Assembly: GCA_900660155.1 (NCBI GenBank)
Contig: CABFPE010001059.1
Location: 81,796 to 145,795, forward strand
From: Hofstenia miamia
Taxonomy: Eukaryota; Xenacoelomorpha; Acoela; Hofsteniidae
Length of the DNA stretch: 64,000 nt
Direction: 5' to 3'
Shown: piece after piece, positions 10,242-20,749 of the stretch
Layout: each line of letters opens with the position of its first letter
How positions within the stretch are numbered: the first letter of the stretch is position 1
The notes under the pieces: generated by a model
The model's database searches: none
Told to the model about the DNA's origin: nothing
What the model saw: only the letters and a program-made list of their open reading frames with translations
Program-made: the position numbers and the translations under genes

Positions 10242-10650
10242 GTACAAAATTAACACGAATAAAAACTTTTAAAAGTATAATATCCAGCAAAAAGAATTAA
10301 CCCGCAACGTTTGGCATGGGGACAACATCGAACATGGATGGATCGTATGAAAACATTGAGAAACAGACGTTAACTACATTGTTAAAATGCACACCACCTC
10401 CGACGATTTCTGTACCAATGCTACTACCTACATGGCGGTTGAAGAAGAAAAAACCAGTGAAAGCCTTTTGGCATGAAGAAAACACATACGTAAATAAGCT
10501 AGAAGACGCCGAAAGAATTGTGAGAGATGAAAGATACAAGAAATCAAAAGAAATCTTAAGTAAAAACGACAATAAAGAGAGAGTATTTATCGAAGGTACT
10601 GTAACCCCATATGATCTATACAATGAAGGCGAGCCTATACACAAATAGGG
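10242..10650 (+). pseudogene. ORF3 fragment of an older relative, interrupted by copy A
   Basis: Translation of 10316-10648 gives a fragment clearly related to family B ORF3, including PTWRLKKKKPVKAFWHEENTYVN and DNKERVFIEG. Similarity begins right after the LTR end at 10242, so copy A appears to have inserted into this older ORF3, whose upstream part would lie left of the window. The fragment ends abruptly near 10650, where - strand gag remnants begin. It is a decayed piece, not a gene. Confidence 0.75.
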
Positions 10651-10679
10651 AAACAAAAGTAAAGACCGAGATAGAGTGA

Positions 10680-11740
10680 GATGGATAGAGTGAGATGTGC
10701 TCTCTTGCATTTCTTTACAAATATGTGAAAACAGATCATATATCAAGTATATATTTTTTCTTGAACTTAACATCACCAATCATTTGACCTGTTCAATGTA
10801 ATTTCATATGTAGTCACTCTTCCACATTTTTGTAGTGTTCAAGATGATTTGATATAGTTTCTTTTTGTGTCTATCTAAAAGCAAATATAAGATATAATGG
10901 GAGTCTTGCTGCTGCTGCTTCCTGGCTTACTTTTCTTTTCTGCCATTGTGATTTCAAACATCTGCAACCACTCAAGGAATGTTGGATTGTATCCATCCAC
11001 CTTTCCATTGAATTTTGGTAGTGTTGCTTTGAATGGTATGGTATCACTGGTTCTATTTGACATTATCATCAAAATTTCATATCTTGGTCTATTATGATTT
11101 TTATTGTTCCTTCACCTTGTAGTAGGGTGGTCACTGCCCTCATAATTTAATTTATGAATTTCTGCTTGTCCTCATCCATTTCTTTGTTGAGTTCATCATA
11201 GCTTGCTCTTTTGTTTGTCATCACTGGTGGTGCATGTAGCTTGTGTTCTTTTGAACTTCAAAACTTCATTTCATGGGTCTGTATGTTTCCCAAATTTTCT
11301 CCTCCATTTAATTGTATTAACCTCAGTTTGTCTCTCAGCTGTTCAAGCTCTTCTGATTGTATGTTGTTGTCTTGTATCAGCTGTCTGTTCTCTCTTTCCA
11401 ATTGCTGATTTCACGTCAGAGTAGTTTGTTTTGCCCTTCTAATCTTATTTCCATGTCTGCTTTAATTTTGTATGCTTTCACTCTGCTGCTTCATCTGTTG
11501 AACTTCTCCATTAATTGTTCTATTTCATTTCTTAGAAGTGTTTCCATCTTCCAGCTTTTTCTTTGCATTTCACACATTTCCCAGAGGCTCATCTCAGGGG
11601 GCAACTGTAATAGTTGCAACTCTGTGGCGGGAGATGAATCTGCATCTCCTGAGTATGATGATGTTTGTGTAGCTCTAGTGGTAACCATTCTTGGTGCTGT
11701 TTTCTTAGGGCTGCCTCTTTTTCCTTTTGTCATTTTTCAA
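10680..11740 (-). pseudogene. Decayed gag of an old A-like element
   Basis: Three recognisable scraps lie in gag order on the - strand: a start-like segment (near 11733) with METLLRNEIEQLMEK, like the coiled-coil start of family A gag; KATLPKFNGKVDGYNPTFLEWLQMFE (positions 10960-11050), almost the same as family A; and YDLFSHICKEM near 10730. The intervening sequence is heavily decayed with many breaks, so this copy is old. It is closer to family A than to B. Confidence 0.75.
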
Positions 11741-12010
11741 TCTGGTTTGTATTGGCTCTCTTTCTTGGTTACAATTCTAGGTTCTTGTTATCATGCATTA
11801 TGTTAGGTGTGGTTAAGTCTCTCAACTGACTACCAATTTCTGTTGTGATTATCACAGTTGCTCAAATTTACACTTTTACTTGTAAGTAATGTCTGAATAT
11901 CAGAGTTGCTTTACTGAATGTTTCTTAGGTACCTCTGTTGGAGGTAGAAGAAATTCTTTGTGTTCTGAGAAGAAACAACTATCTTAACTCAGATACACAA
12001 AAAAAAAATT
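11741..12010 (-). other. Leader remnant of the old A-like element
   Basis: No gene is seen. The stretch GAGAAGAAACAACTATCTTAAC (about 11968-11989) matches the leader found between gag and the 5' LTR in every family B copy, where the same words occur about 130 bp from the LTR. A poly(A) run follows (11999-12008). The expected primer-binding site is not visible here. Confidence 0.5.
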
Positions 12011-12660
12011 TCCAAATCTGACTTGTCACTAGCTGCATAGTTAATATACATTTAGCCATTAAAAAAATGTATTGGTTTTATTAAACTAGATAAATATAGA
12101 GCAGCTACCTCTCCTACAATTAATAACTACTACATGCTCAGTCACATTACCAGCCAAATTATAGTCATTAATTTGGATCTGAAACAATAAAAACATAAAT
12201 TCCTACATTTTGCTTACTAGCCTTATTTTGAGTTTGTTTATTTTTAATACATGTAGACGTCAGATAAACAAGAACAAAAATTCCAACACCAAACCTAAGT
12301 GCACTTTCATGGCTTGGTGCAAAGAACCTTGAATATATCCTATGATGGATCCAAACCACTACTAAACACAATTTTTTTAGCTTGACATTGTAAATAAATA
12401 ATCAAACCATTATAAGAAATAAGTAGAAAAATTCCAAAGAAATTTCTTTATCAATTTTTACAACTAAATTTAATCTGTTTATAGGAAAAAGTACCTGTTG
12501 ATTTCAAAATTTGAATGTATTGGAATGGAAGTGACTTTGCCCCCTACATTTAGTCAAGATTGATAGTATCAACAAATACTAATTCATAATAAATGTCTAT
12601 TTCTTTAAAACTTTAAAACTGTCTCATTGGTAACTTTATAGTAAAAAATTTTAATCTAGA
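12011..12660 (-). repeat. Fossil A-like LTR piece (first copy)
   Basis: No gene is seen. The sequence runs through blocks that recur later in the same order: an ACTAGCTG block (about 12030, like 13430), an ATTAAACTA block (12080, like 14365), a TACTAGCC block (12205), a GCTTGGTGCAAAGAACC block (12315, like 14607), a GGATCCAAACCACTACTAAAC block (12350, like 14640), and the promoter-side block GTACCTGTTGATTTCAAAATTTGAAT (12493, like 15671). It is probably the 5' LTR of the old A-like gag at 10680-11740. Its outer end is not clean. Confidence 0.55.
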
Positions 12661-13037
12661 AAAGGAATTAATAAATAACCTATATTTGGCTACCTAGCCT
12701 TTTATCAAGTTTATTATTAAATACATGTTTGAATGCAATCAGTAATGAGCAAAATGGGTAATCAGAAAACTGCTAGTTGTACACCTAACTTAAGTGCATT
12801 TTGTGAATCAGGGGCAAAGAACCTAGAATCATTCCAGTCATGTTATGCTGACCACTACTCAACACTAAGCATTTAGATTGGCATTGTTAATAATTGAGCA
12901 AACCAGATATGAAATTAAAGTAAGATATCCAAAGAAAATACTTCAACAATGTTCCAGTGTTGTAATCCTATTTATATTTAAATCAAATTTAGTACTTCTT
13001 GATTTGAAATTTAAATTAACTACACAGTTCTACCTAA
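12661..13037 (-). repeat. Fossil A-like LTR piece (second copy)
   Basis: No gene is seen. It repeats part of the 12200-12500 stretch in the same order (GGCTACCTAGCC, GGGGCAAAGAACC, ATTGGCATTGTTAATAA, CTTCTTGATTTGAAATTT) with heavy divergence. It stops where the next LTR begins with TGTAACATCC at 13038. It is best read as a truncated LTR of the same subfamily. Confidence 0.5.
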
Positions 13038-15928
13038 TGTAACATCCTCTACCAGGCAATGGCATCTGGTTTCTTTGTTATACAATTATAATTAGAACAA
13101 TGTACTTGTGGTTAGGGATGTAGTAATTTTCTTACTGCTTTACTTCCACATTATTAACTCACTTAAGGTTAATTAACAGGCAATTATAATGAACATTATT
13201 TAGGTGAACTAGCTCCACAGCATCGTTTGCAATTGTTGGTAACTTGGCATCTGTCCAAAGCCAATGTCCACATCAAGTGTCACATACTCTTCTATTATTC
13301 AGTTGGTTTAGTTCCACTTCTCAGCCCATCAATGTGTACCCTATCCTAGCTTGGTGGATGCTCAAGACAAGACACAATTTGATTTAGACTCTATTTGTTA
13401 AGTGTACAATGTAACTGCAACCTGACTTATTACTAGCTGTGTAATTATTATTATATTTAATCATTACTGAAAATTGTAGTGATATCTGCAACCACACAGA
13501 TTAAACTGCCTCATTGATCTAAATTAAAAGCAAAAGTAATTAACCTCGCCAGTCATTTCCTAAAAATCATTTACTCATTTATTATTTCTTGTGTTAGATT
13601 TTATTAGTGAATTTGTATTTATTTTATTTTACTTCTGACGTCATCCCCTTACAAGGTAATATTGAGTATAGGGACGCACCAAAGTATGGGAGCCATATTG
13701 TAATAAGTCAGCTTTTGAATTACTAAACGAAATTAAATTAATTTTATTACATATATTTAAATATTACTTTTCCTTGGTAATAGCATATTGTCATTTTTAA
13801 TAATAATAAGCAATTGCGCTAAAAAACAAGCTGTTTTTGAGTTTGATTGATAATTGAAATTATATCGAAGCTCGATTGCATTTATATTAAGTTTCTGTAT
13901 CTAATTCTATCAGATCAGAACAGCAACTCAAACCTTTTGCATCAACCAGTTAGTTACTTTTACTTTATTTGTCATTTGAAATAGTTTAATGACCATTGCC
14001 TAAAAAGTTAAAGGAGTGGTGGTGCAGACTTAAAGATCTACTTTACAGTACGTAATGCCAAATTAAGATATAAAACAGTAGATAAATAAATATGTTCTTA
14101 CAAAGAGGAAAAAGAAGAGAAGCTGAAGCTGATGGTGATATGAGAAACAAAAGGGATTAAATGATATTGTTAATAAATGTTTACGACTTATAGTTCATAA
14201 AATGGTTGTAAGGCAAATAGAGTTGGCCAGGAACCCTAAGTGCGTTTGAGTTCATAATAAGCAGCTGTGTGGGAGTAACTTTTAGACCTTACGTCTTCTC
14301 TGAAATGGTGTTTGGAGTCCACCAAGAGTCAACAGAGAGCAAGACGTTACAAAATGTTGGCTTTAATAAACTAATCAAATATATAGAAGCTTCTTATCCT
14401 ACATATAATAATCAATACATGCTCAGTTACATTATCAGTCACATTATCATCATCAATTTTGATCAAAAATAATATAATACAAATTTTATATTTGTCTTAC
14501 TAGGTTTATTCAAGGCTTGGTATTATTAATACATGTATTAAAATGATTGGTAGTCAGCTAAACAAGAATAAAACCCCAAATGCTACCCAAATGCACTTTT
14601 ATGGCTTGGCGCAAAGAACGTTGAATCTTTCCTATGATGGATCCAAACCACTACTAAACAAAACTTGTTTAGCTTGGCATTGTTAATAAATAATCAAACC
14701 ATAATAAGAAATAAATAAAAGAATTCTGAAGAAATGACTTTATCAGTTGTTACAACTAATGTAGAGTCACTCAGGGGAATTTCTTGATTAGTATCTTGTT
14801 ATTTTATATTTGTAATGACGTCATCATTGACATAAATTCTTATTTTAGTCTTAGTTTGTGAAGACAAGTTAATGTCTCCTCAAAATGGTGCTACATGTAT
14901 TGCTCAAATTTAATTTGGGAAGGAATTCATGATGTGATTATCATAGGTTTTTTTTAGTTGTAAACAAAGACAGGTATTAATTCATATTGTATAAATTGAG
15001 AAACCATGTTGAGAATGGTTAATAGATTTTATCTATCTTCAACTACACTACTGTTACCATTTATTTTTGTTTAATTACTTTTTTGATATGCAAATAACTG
15101 CATAAGTAAAGGCAACAATTTGGGAGTACTTTACCTGAGTATTGGCTCAACATGTAGCATCTAGAGACATCATCTATCCCAAATTGTGGACGTCTTAGGT
15201 TATGTATATGGCTATGTATATGGAAATAATTAACCTTCCATTCTATTGCAACAAGTGCATGCACCATAAATGATACACTTTGATGATAACATACCTATTG
15301 TTAGCATGAATGCATGATAATTACATGCTAATATTTAGTGAGATGAGCAACAATAATGCAAATGAGATATTTATATTTGTAGCTGAGATAGATAATAAAA
15401 CGTGAGACAATTATGGTAGAACTGTTCAGGCATTCTAAGCACTTTTCTTTATAGATATTGCTTTCGCTGGAACCTTATGAATTGGTCATCTTGGATGAAT
15501 TACCAATGTTAGTTCTAATAAATTCTCTATGCTAATTTACTGGAACTGGGCTGTTATAATAAGTTCACTACTACAACCTTTTGCCATGACAAATAGTTCT
15601 ATAGTGTAATTAAAGTAGAGACCACGATTCTACACTAAATTTAATCTATTTATAGCTAACTTGAAAAAGTACCTGTTGATTTCAAAATTTGAATCTATTG
15701 TCTGCCTATATGGCTAAAAATAATGGAAGTGACTTTGCCCCCTACATTTAGTCAAGACAGATGGTATCAACAAATACTAGTTCATAATCAATTTCACTGA
15801 TACTTCTTGATTGCAATATACAAACTAATTGAATATGCTAATAAATTTCATAGAATGTTCTTAAGCACATTCAAATTTTTTATTTGCTTTTCTTTCTTAG
15901 CAGCTTTAATTATTTGGAAGATGCTACA
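13038..15928 (-). repeat. Fossil A-like LTR with nested insertions
   Basis: Read on the + strand it starts TGTAACATCC and ends GATGCTACA, the mirror image of family A LTR ends. Near the right end the reverse strand reads AGCCATATAGGCAGAC then CAGGTACTTTTTCAAG and TATAAATAG, matching the family A promoter block. Near the left end TGTGTACCCTA (about 13335) matches the family A R/U5 region. It is 2,891 bp long, far more than 1,148 bp. Of this, 14760-15634 is a clear later insertion, and about 13560-14340 is probably another that I could not delimit. No gene is seen in it. Confidence 0.55.
14760..15634. repeat. Nested solo LTR with CTAA target duplication (875 bp)
   Basis: It starts TGTAGAGTCAC and ends CGATTCTACA, giving inverted ends matching at 8 of 9 bases. 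It is flanked on both sides by CTAA (14756-14759 and 15635-15638). Removing it restores the flank ACAACTAAATTTAATCT seen in the parallel copy at about 12470, so the host LTR was whole when this inserted. There is no internal region, so it is a solo LTR. Its ends resemble family B LTR ends, but the interior is not recognisably B. It contains TGACGTCA at 14816-14823. Confidence 0.7.
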
Positions 15929-16299
15929 CTAGTTGGCTCAAAATAATGAGAAGCGATTTCGCCCTCAGTTGTTTTGTCAAAATCAATTAATCAACAAGCA
16001 CTTTGCTTTTTTAATTTTGTATTTTGATTTTACAAATTTTAATGAGCACAATTCATCATTTAATTGTTTCTCTATTTTTTAATCTTTTTCTTCTTTCTTC
16101 TTTATTCTATCTTCATTTCAGCAGATTATCTGATGGATTATGCAATATAAATATAATGATAATATATGTTAAAATTTTTTGCTATTTTGCTATGTATTTC
16201 ATTTATATTATGATATTTTCTAAGGTATATTCTCAGATGAAAGTACTATTGTATTCAATTATCAAAGGCCTACCCAGTATTAGGTTTTGGGGATGTTAT
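15929..16299. other. AT-rich spacer, nothing recognised
   Basis: This stretch lies between the fossil A-like LTR and the older B-like LTR. It contains a pyrimidine-rich run (about 16060-16120). The one ORF here has low-complexity hydrophobic content and no match to anything else in the window, so I do not call a gene. Confidence 0.5.
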
Positions 16300-17662
16300 T
16301 GTAGAATCATGTCAATCCACTGTTAGTGTGTCACTTGTAGAAAAACTATTACTTTTCTTAGTTAAACTATTATGCGGAGTTGGCACTTTTCCAATTATCT
16401 CCTTTACAATAAGTGTTCGGTTTGTTAACTTAAATTAATATGTAGGAGCCCTTTTAGCTACTTAGCTAACTCCAACTTACTTAGATAAAACAGAGATAAT
16501 GGAAAACAGGATCGACACTCGAAGGTAGACATGCATATCCAGGAACACATATACCAGCTGCATCTTACAAATGGAGCCGCTATTGTGAGGTAGAAACCAA
16601 TGAAGGAACTGTTGTGTGAATAGCGAACTCAGTGTGATGGGATTTGCAACTACTTAAGAATTTAGTGCATTGATTGTTTTTGTTATTATGAATTTGTGTA
16701 AGAAAAAAAGTAATGCAACCTGGATGCTTGACTAGCTTATTATGAAGCCTTACATGTAATAACCCTACATATATAGAAATAAATAATAGCCCTTGATACA
16801 TGTAAACAATCAATGCCGCCTGCAGAAAAATATAAACAGAAGTCGGCCAGAGGTCTACCATACGAAACAATGAGCAACTTGCTGTGACTATTAAATAAGC
16901 TATATGTAATAGAATATAAAGATACAATCTAAATAACCATCTAAATGTAAATACTATTAAATCACCAATCATCATGTAATGTAATAAATAACTGAAGTTC
17001 ATCAATGAGAGAGTTAACATGTAAAACCTAATAGCTGCAATCATAATAACAGGCAAGCAATGATGAGTAGGAAAGCTATAATGATAAAAAACTCCTACAC
17101 CTATCTGTAACCTGAGAGCACACAAGGTAACTACAGCTGTCGCCCTCCCCACTGTGGAATAGCTATAAGGAGGCTGCTCCAGCATACCTTTAACTGGATG
17201 TGGGAACCACCATACAATTACCCTAGCTCGTAAACGTTTAGCTTTCCATCAGAATATAAAATAACCTGACCAGAGAAAATAAATCCAACATAGATTTGCT
17301 CATCATTAATTACATCACTTCAAGTATATTTATAGCACTTGGTAATAAACAACTAAATACTCGACTAGTACCTGTTAATCATTCTTGTTTACAGTTTTTC
17401 CCTCATTTAATATTTCTGCTATGACTACGCAACGTCAGTATTAATTCAACTATGCTGTTTGACCATCTGTCATTTTGTCAAAATACTTTCGAGCATAATT
17501 TTAAATATAATTGCACAAAATGTTTACAAAATGAAATAATCAATCCTATCATGCTTTTACATTTTAATCATTATAATCATTATAAATATTTTTAGTCTTT
17601 GTTTCATTCATCCTTTCCTCTCATCTTGACCACACATGATAGTTTTGATGGATTATGTCACA
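16300..17662 (-). repeat. 3' LTR of an older family B-like copy (L0, 1,363 bp)
   Basis: Read on the + strand it starts TGTAGAATCATG and ends GATTATGTCACA, followed by the polypurine-tract complement CTCCCCCTCC (17663-17672). These are the same ends as the array LTRs, but with clearly more substitutions, so it is older. It contains the block with CTGTCGCCCTCCCC (about 17135-17152) that is shared only with the 1,369-bp LTR class of the array. It encodes the LTR membrane ORF at 16580-17185. Confidence 0.85.
16580..17185 (-). CDS. LTR-encoded membrane-like ORF in L0 (201 aa)
   Basis: The protein is related to the 198-aa ORFs of the array LTRs over nearly its whole length, with identical or near-identical segments such as RLYLYILLHI, QAALIVYMYQGLLF, NNKNNQCTKFLSSC and HTEFAIH, although the DNA is visibly diverged. 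Hydrophobic stretches at about residues 55-75, 80-110 and 118-145 suggest three or more membrane segments. An open frame kept in an old copy argues for past selection on the protein. It starts at a different methionine (MLEQPP) from the short-LTR copies. Confidence 0.55.
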   Translation of the reverse strand: MLEQPPYSYSTVGRATAVVTLCALRLQIGVGVFYHYSFPTHHCLPVIMIAAIRFYMLTLSLMNFSYLLHYMMIGDLIVFTFRWLFRLYLYILLHIAYLIVTASCSLFRMVDLWPTSVYIFLQAALIVYMYQGLLFISIYVGLLHVRLHNKLVKHPGCITFFLTQIHNNKNNQCTKFLSSCKSHHTEFAIHTTVPSLVSTSQ

Positions 17663-19423
17663 CTCCCCCTCCAGCATAACTAATTAAGGGTGACCACTTG
17701 TTCTCTGTGTACCATTTCTGCTGCCTTCTTGATTATCTCATTTGCTTCTTTCATCTCCCAGCTAGTCTTTTCATGTGACTCTTCCTTAGTGATTTTAACA
17801 CAATGTCTTTCTCTGTAGTTAACATCTTTTTGTGTCTTAAAAACGACGGGTTCCTCCGAGATTTCGCTATTGTGCACATGCTGCGTAGCTCGTTCAATTT
17901 CTCATTGAATATTTCATAATGTTTCCTGTAGAGTTTCATTCCTTTTATCACTATCATTAGCGTCATAATTTCATCAATTCTACTTGTATGTGCTAGATCT
18001 GGGTGAATTGTAGTGTTTGGATAGAAGAATTTGTATGTTGATCTTAACAATTTCGATATTGATGCTTCGTCATAGAATGCACTTATATTTTCTAAAACCT
18101 CTTCTTCACTGATGTTTTCTGGTTCATTTTTCCCCAGTCTTACCATGGTAATGATTTCCACTCTTCACATTATGTCATAATACCAATATTGTGAGCTCCA
18201 GAGTTCTCCCCATATGATGTCATTGATTCCTGAGAACAATATTAATGTTTCTGTGGATCTTTTTTCAATTTCGTTGTGGACTTTCTTAATCTGCTTACAT
18301 ATTGGTTCTCCTTCCACTGCAATTTGATTTTGAGGTTCCAGTAGTTCATCAATTTCTTGTCTTGTAAACACTTCAGTGCACAGTACTTTAATTAATGATT
18401 TGGTCTCATGTTCATAAACCTCGCTGAATATTCTCTGTACTATGTTGTTTTCCGTTCTCTTCAGACCGTAATTTCTACCAATAACCTCTCATCATCAGTA
18501 TCGAAACCATGAGAGCTCACTGGGTTCTTGTTTGCCACATTTTTCTAAGTTAACTTTATCAATCATTTCTTGGGTGTTTGGTGTCAGAGCAGTATCAGTA
18601 GATTGCAACAGCTTTTCTTCCATTAGCATCTCCTCCTTTCTTTTGCTCACCATTTTGATGATTTCAATAGGACAATTTTTTCCTTCTTTTCGCATTGTCT
18701 CAGATCTCTTAATAATTTTGGTGTATGCAAACTGGGGATAGTTCTTCAAATATTTTCTTATTTCTTTTGTGATCAACTCATGCACTCTTTTTTCTTTCAC
18801 CGCTTTTATTGTTTGTAGCATTTCTGCATGCTCCCCTCTTATTAGGTTGCATGTAGTGAGCCATGGTTGACATTTGAGTGCTCTCAGTTTTGTGTTAGAA
18901 GTTGCACCCCACATGTACTTTTTGGTTTCATCTGTTAGTATTTCAACTTTGCTTGGACAAATACCTGTCTTGTTTGCTAGCTCTATTACACTAGGTCTTC
19001 CCAATGTGTGCTGTTGCATTAATAGTTTCGTGAAGTGTTTTTCGAATCTCTGTTGTACTTTCTTTGTGGGGGATAGTGGTAATATCTCAACATTTTGCAG
19101 CAACCATTGTTTGATGTTTGTGCGAATTGGTGCCACAGCTATTTCATATTTCTTCTGTTGAGCTATTTGTCATTGCTCCTTCCTCATCATAGACAGTACT
19201 ATTTTGTCATTATTTGTTAGTGCAATTGCTAGTATCCATATTGCTGTTCTCACTCTAATTTCTGGTGCATTGATCTCTTCAAACATTTGCATCTTAAAAT
19301 TCCGCTTGGCGTCCATTTCATATGCCCGTCTAACTTCATATAATATAGCTTCTGTGCTTTTGTGGTATTTCTTTGTTGGCGATCTTATGTTGATCATCAG
19401 CCATTCTTCATGGGTTGGTTTAT
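17663..19423 (-). pseudogene. ORF3 remnant of the older B-like copy (cut by the array)
   Basis: This is the C-terminal half of ORF3 on the - strand, homologous to the array ORF3 throughout: IRSPTKKYHKSTEA near 19390, KKYMWGATSNTKL near 18900, ILFSGINDIIWGELW near 18230 and HPDLAHTSRIDE near 17990. It carries several breaks and many substitutions, consistent with an older copy. It ends at 19423, exactly where the array LTR starts. Its 3' LTR is 16300-17662. Confidence 0.85.
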
Positions 19424-20732
19424 TGTAGAATCATGCCAACTCAACATGAGGGTGTTATTTAGAGAAAGCTATTACTTTTCTTAGATTAACCACGAATCTG
19501 AGTTGACACTTTTCCGTTTTCTCTCCTTTGTAACAAGTGTGCGGTTTATTAAACTAATTTAATATGCAAGAGCCTTTGTAGCTACTTAATTAACTCAACT
19601 TATTTAGGTACAGCAGAGAACTTGGAAGACAGGATCGACACTCAATAGTAGACGTGCAACTCCAGGAACGCACTCGCCAGCTGCATCTTACCAATGGAAC
19701 TGTTGATGTGAGATAGAGAACAATACTGGAATGGCATTGTGAATAGCGAACTCAGTGTAAATGGAATGGCAACTACTTAGTAATTTAGTGCATTGATTGT
19801 TTTTGTTATTACGAACTAGTGCAATAAACGAAGTGGTGCAACCGTTCGGCTGTAATAGCTTATTATGAGTCCCTACATTTAATAACCCTACATATAGATA
19901 AATAAATAATAGCCCTTTATACATGTAAACAATCAATGCCGCCAGCAAGAAATAAGAACTGTAAGTCGGCCGAAGGTCTCCCTTATATAACATTGAGCAA
20001 CATGTAACAACTATTAGAGTTACTATATGTAATAAGATATAAAGATACAATCGTAATAAACATATAAGTGTGACCACTGTGAAATCATCAATCATCCTGG
20101 AACATAGTAAAGATAGTAACGAATAACTGGAGTTCATCAATAATATAATCAACATGTAAGACTCATAGGTCGCGATAACTCTATCAGACAAGCAACGACA
20201 ATTAGGAAAGCTATAACGGCAAAAACTCCTATACCTATCTGTAACCTTAGAGTACAGTGTTAACTGGGGGTTGGGAACCACCATACAATCACCCTAGTTC
20301 GTATACGTTTAGCTTTCCATTTAAATATACAAAATGACCTGACAATAGAAAACGAATCCAAAGTAGATTTGCTCATCAATAATTACATCTGATTCATTAT
20401 ATTTATAGCACTTTGGTGATAAACAACTAAATACTCGACAAGTACCTGTTAATCTTTCTTGTTGACAGTTTTTCCCTCGCTTTAATATTTCTGCTAATTT
20501 TACGCAACGTCAGCTTTAATTCGACTATGCTGTTTGACCATCTTTTGTTTTGTCAAATACCGTCGAGTATAATTTTAGATAATATTGCACAAAACATTTA
20601 CAAAGTGAAAATAATCAATCCTATCATGATTTACAATTTAATCATTATAATCAATAATAAATTTAGTCTTTGTTTCCTTATCCTTTTCCTCTCATCTTGA
20701 CCAATCATGATAGAATGATGGATTATGTCACA
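19424..20732 (-). repeat. LTR L1 (1,309 bp), left end of the array
   Basis: This is the 3' LTR of copy 1. In + orientation it starts TGTAGAATCATGCC and ends GTCACA, followed by the polypurine complement at 20733-20742. On the - strand a TATA box (TATAAATA, 20407-20400), an ORF (20284-19688) and AATAAA (19550-19545) follow in that order, implying a long R region. Its left flank is not a primer-binding site but the ORF3 of an older copy, so this is the true outer edge. Confidence 0.9.
19688..20284 (-). CDS. LTR-encoded membrane-like ORF in L1 (198 aa)
   Basis: Type copy of the LTR ORF. It is 198 residues long and starts MVVPNPQLTLYSKV. Hydrophobic stretches at about residues 42-61, 68-98 and 109-136 suggest three or four membrane passes. 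The C-terminal 60 residues are hydrophilic with a conserved NNKNNQCTKLLSSC and TEFAIHNAIP. It begins 116 bases downstream of the TATA box, and AATAAA lies 138 bases past the stop, so it would be the first ORF on any transcript from the 5' LTR and the last on full-length RNA. I know no family for it; a viroporin- or envelope-like membrane role is only a guess. The same frame is open in four LTRs at exactly 198 codons. Confidence 0.6.
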   Translation of the reverse strand: MVVPNPQLTLYSKVTDRYRSFCRYSFPNCRCLSDRVIATYESYMLIILLMNSSYSLLSLLCSRMIDDFTVVTLICLLRLYLYILLHIVTLIVVTCCSMLYKGDLRPTYSSYFLLAALIVYMYKGLLFIYLYVGLLNVGTHNKLLQPNGCTTSFIALVRNNKNNQCTKLLSSCHSIYTEFAIHNAIPVLFSISHQQFHW

Positions 20733-20749
20733 CTCCCCCTCCAGCATAG

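Noticed and set aside
11203-11806. + strand ORFs of 73-149 codons over 11.2-11.8 kb
   Set aside because: They are the antisense of a decayed A-like gag whose motifs are readable on the - strand.
12168-12371. Small ORFs in the 12-16 kb interval as host genes
   Set aside because: They fall inside repeated fossil LTR blocks and show no conserved translation between the block copies.
16024-16326. A 100-codon + strand ORF and a pyrimidine tract ending TTTCAGCAG, like a splice acceptor
   Set aside because: Low-complexity hydrophobic translation crossing into the L0 LTR on the opposite strand; no exon-like partner was found.
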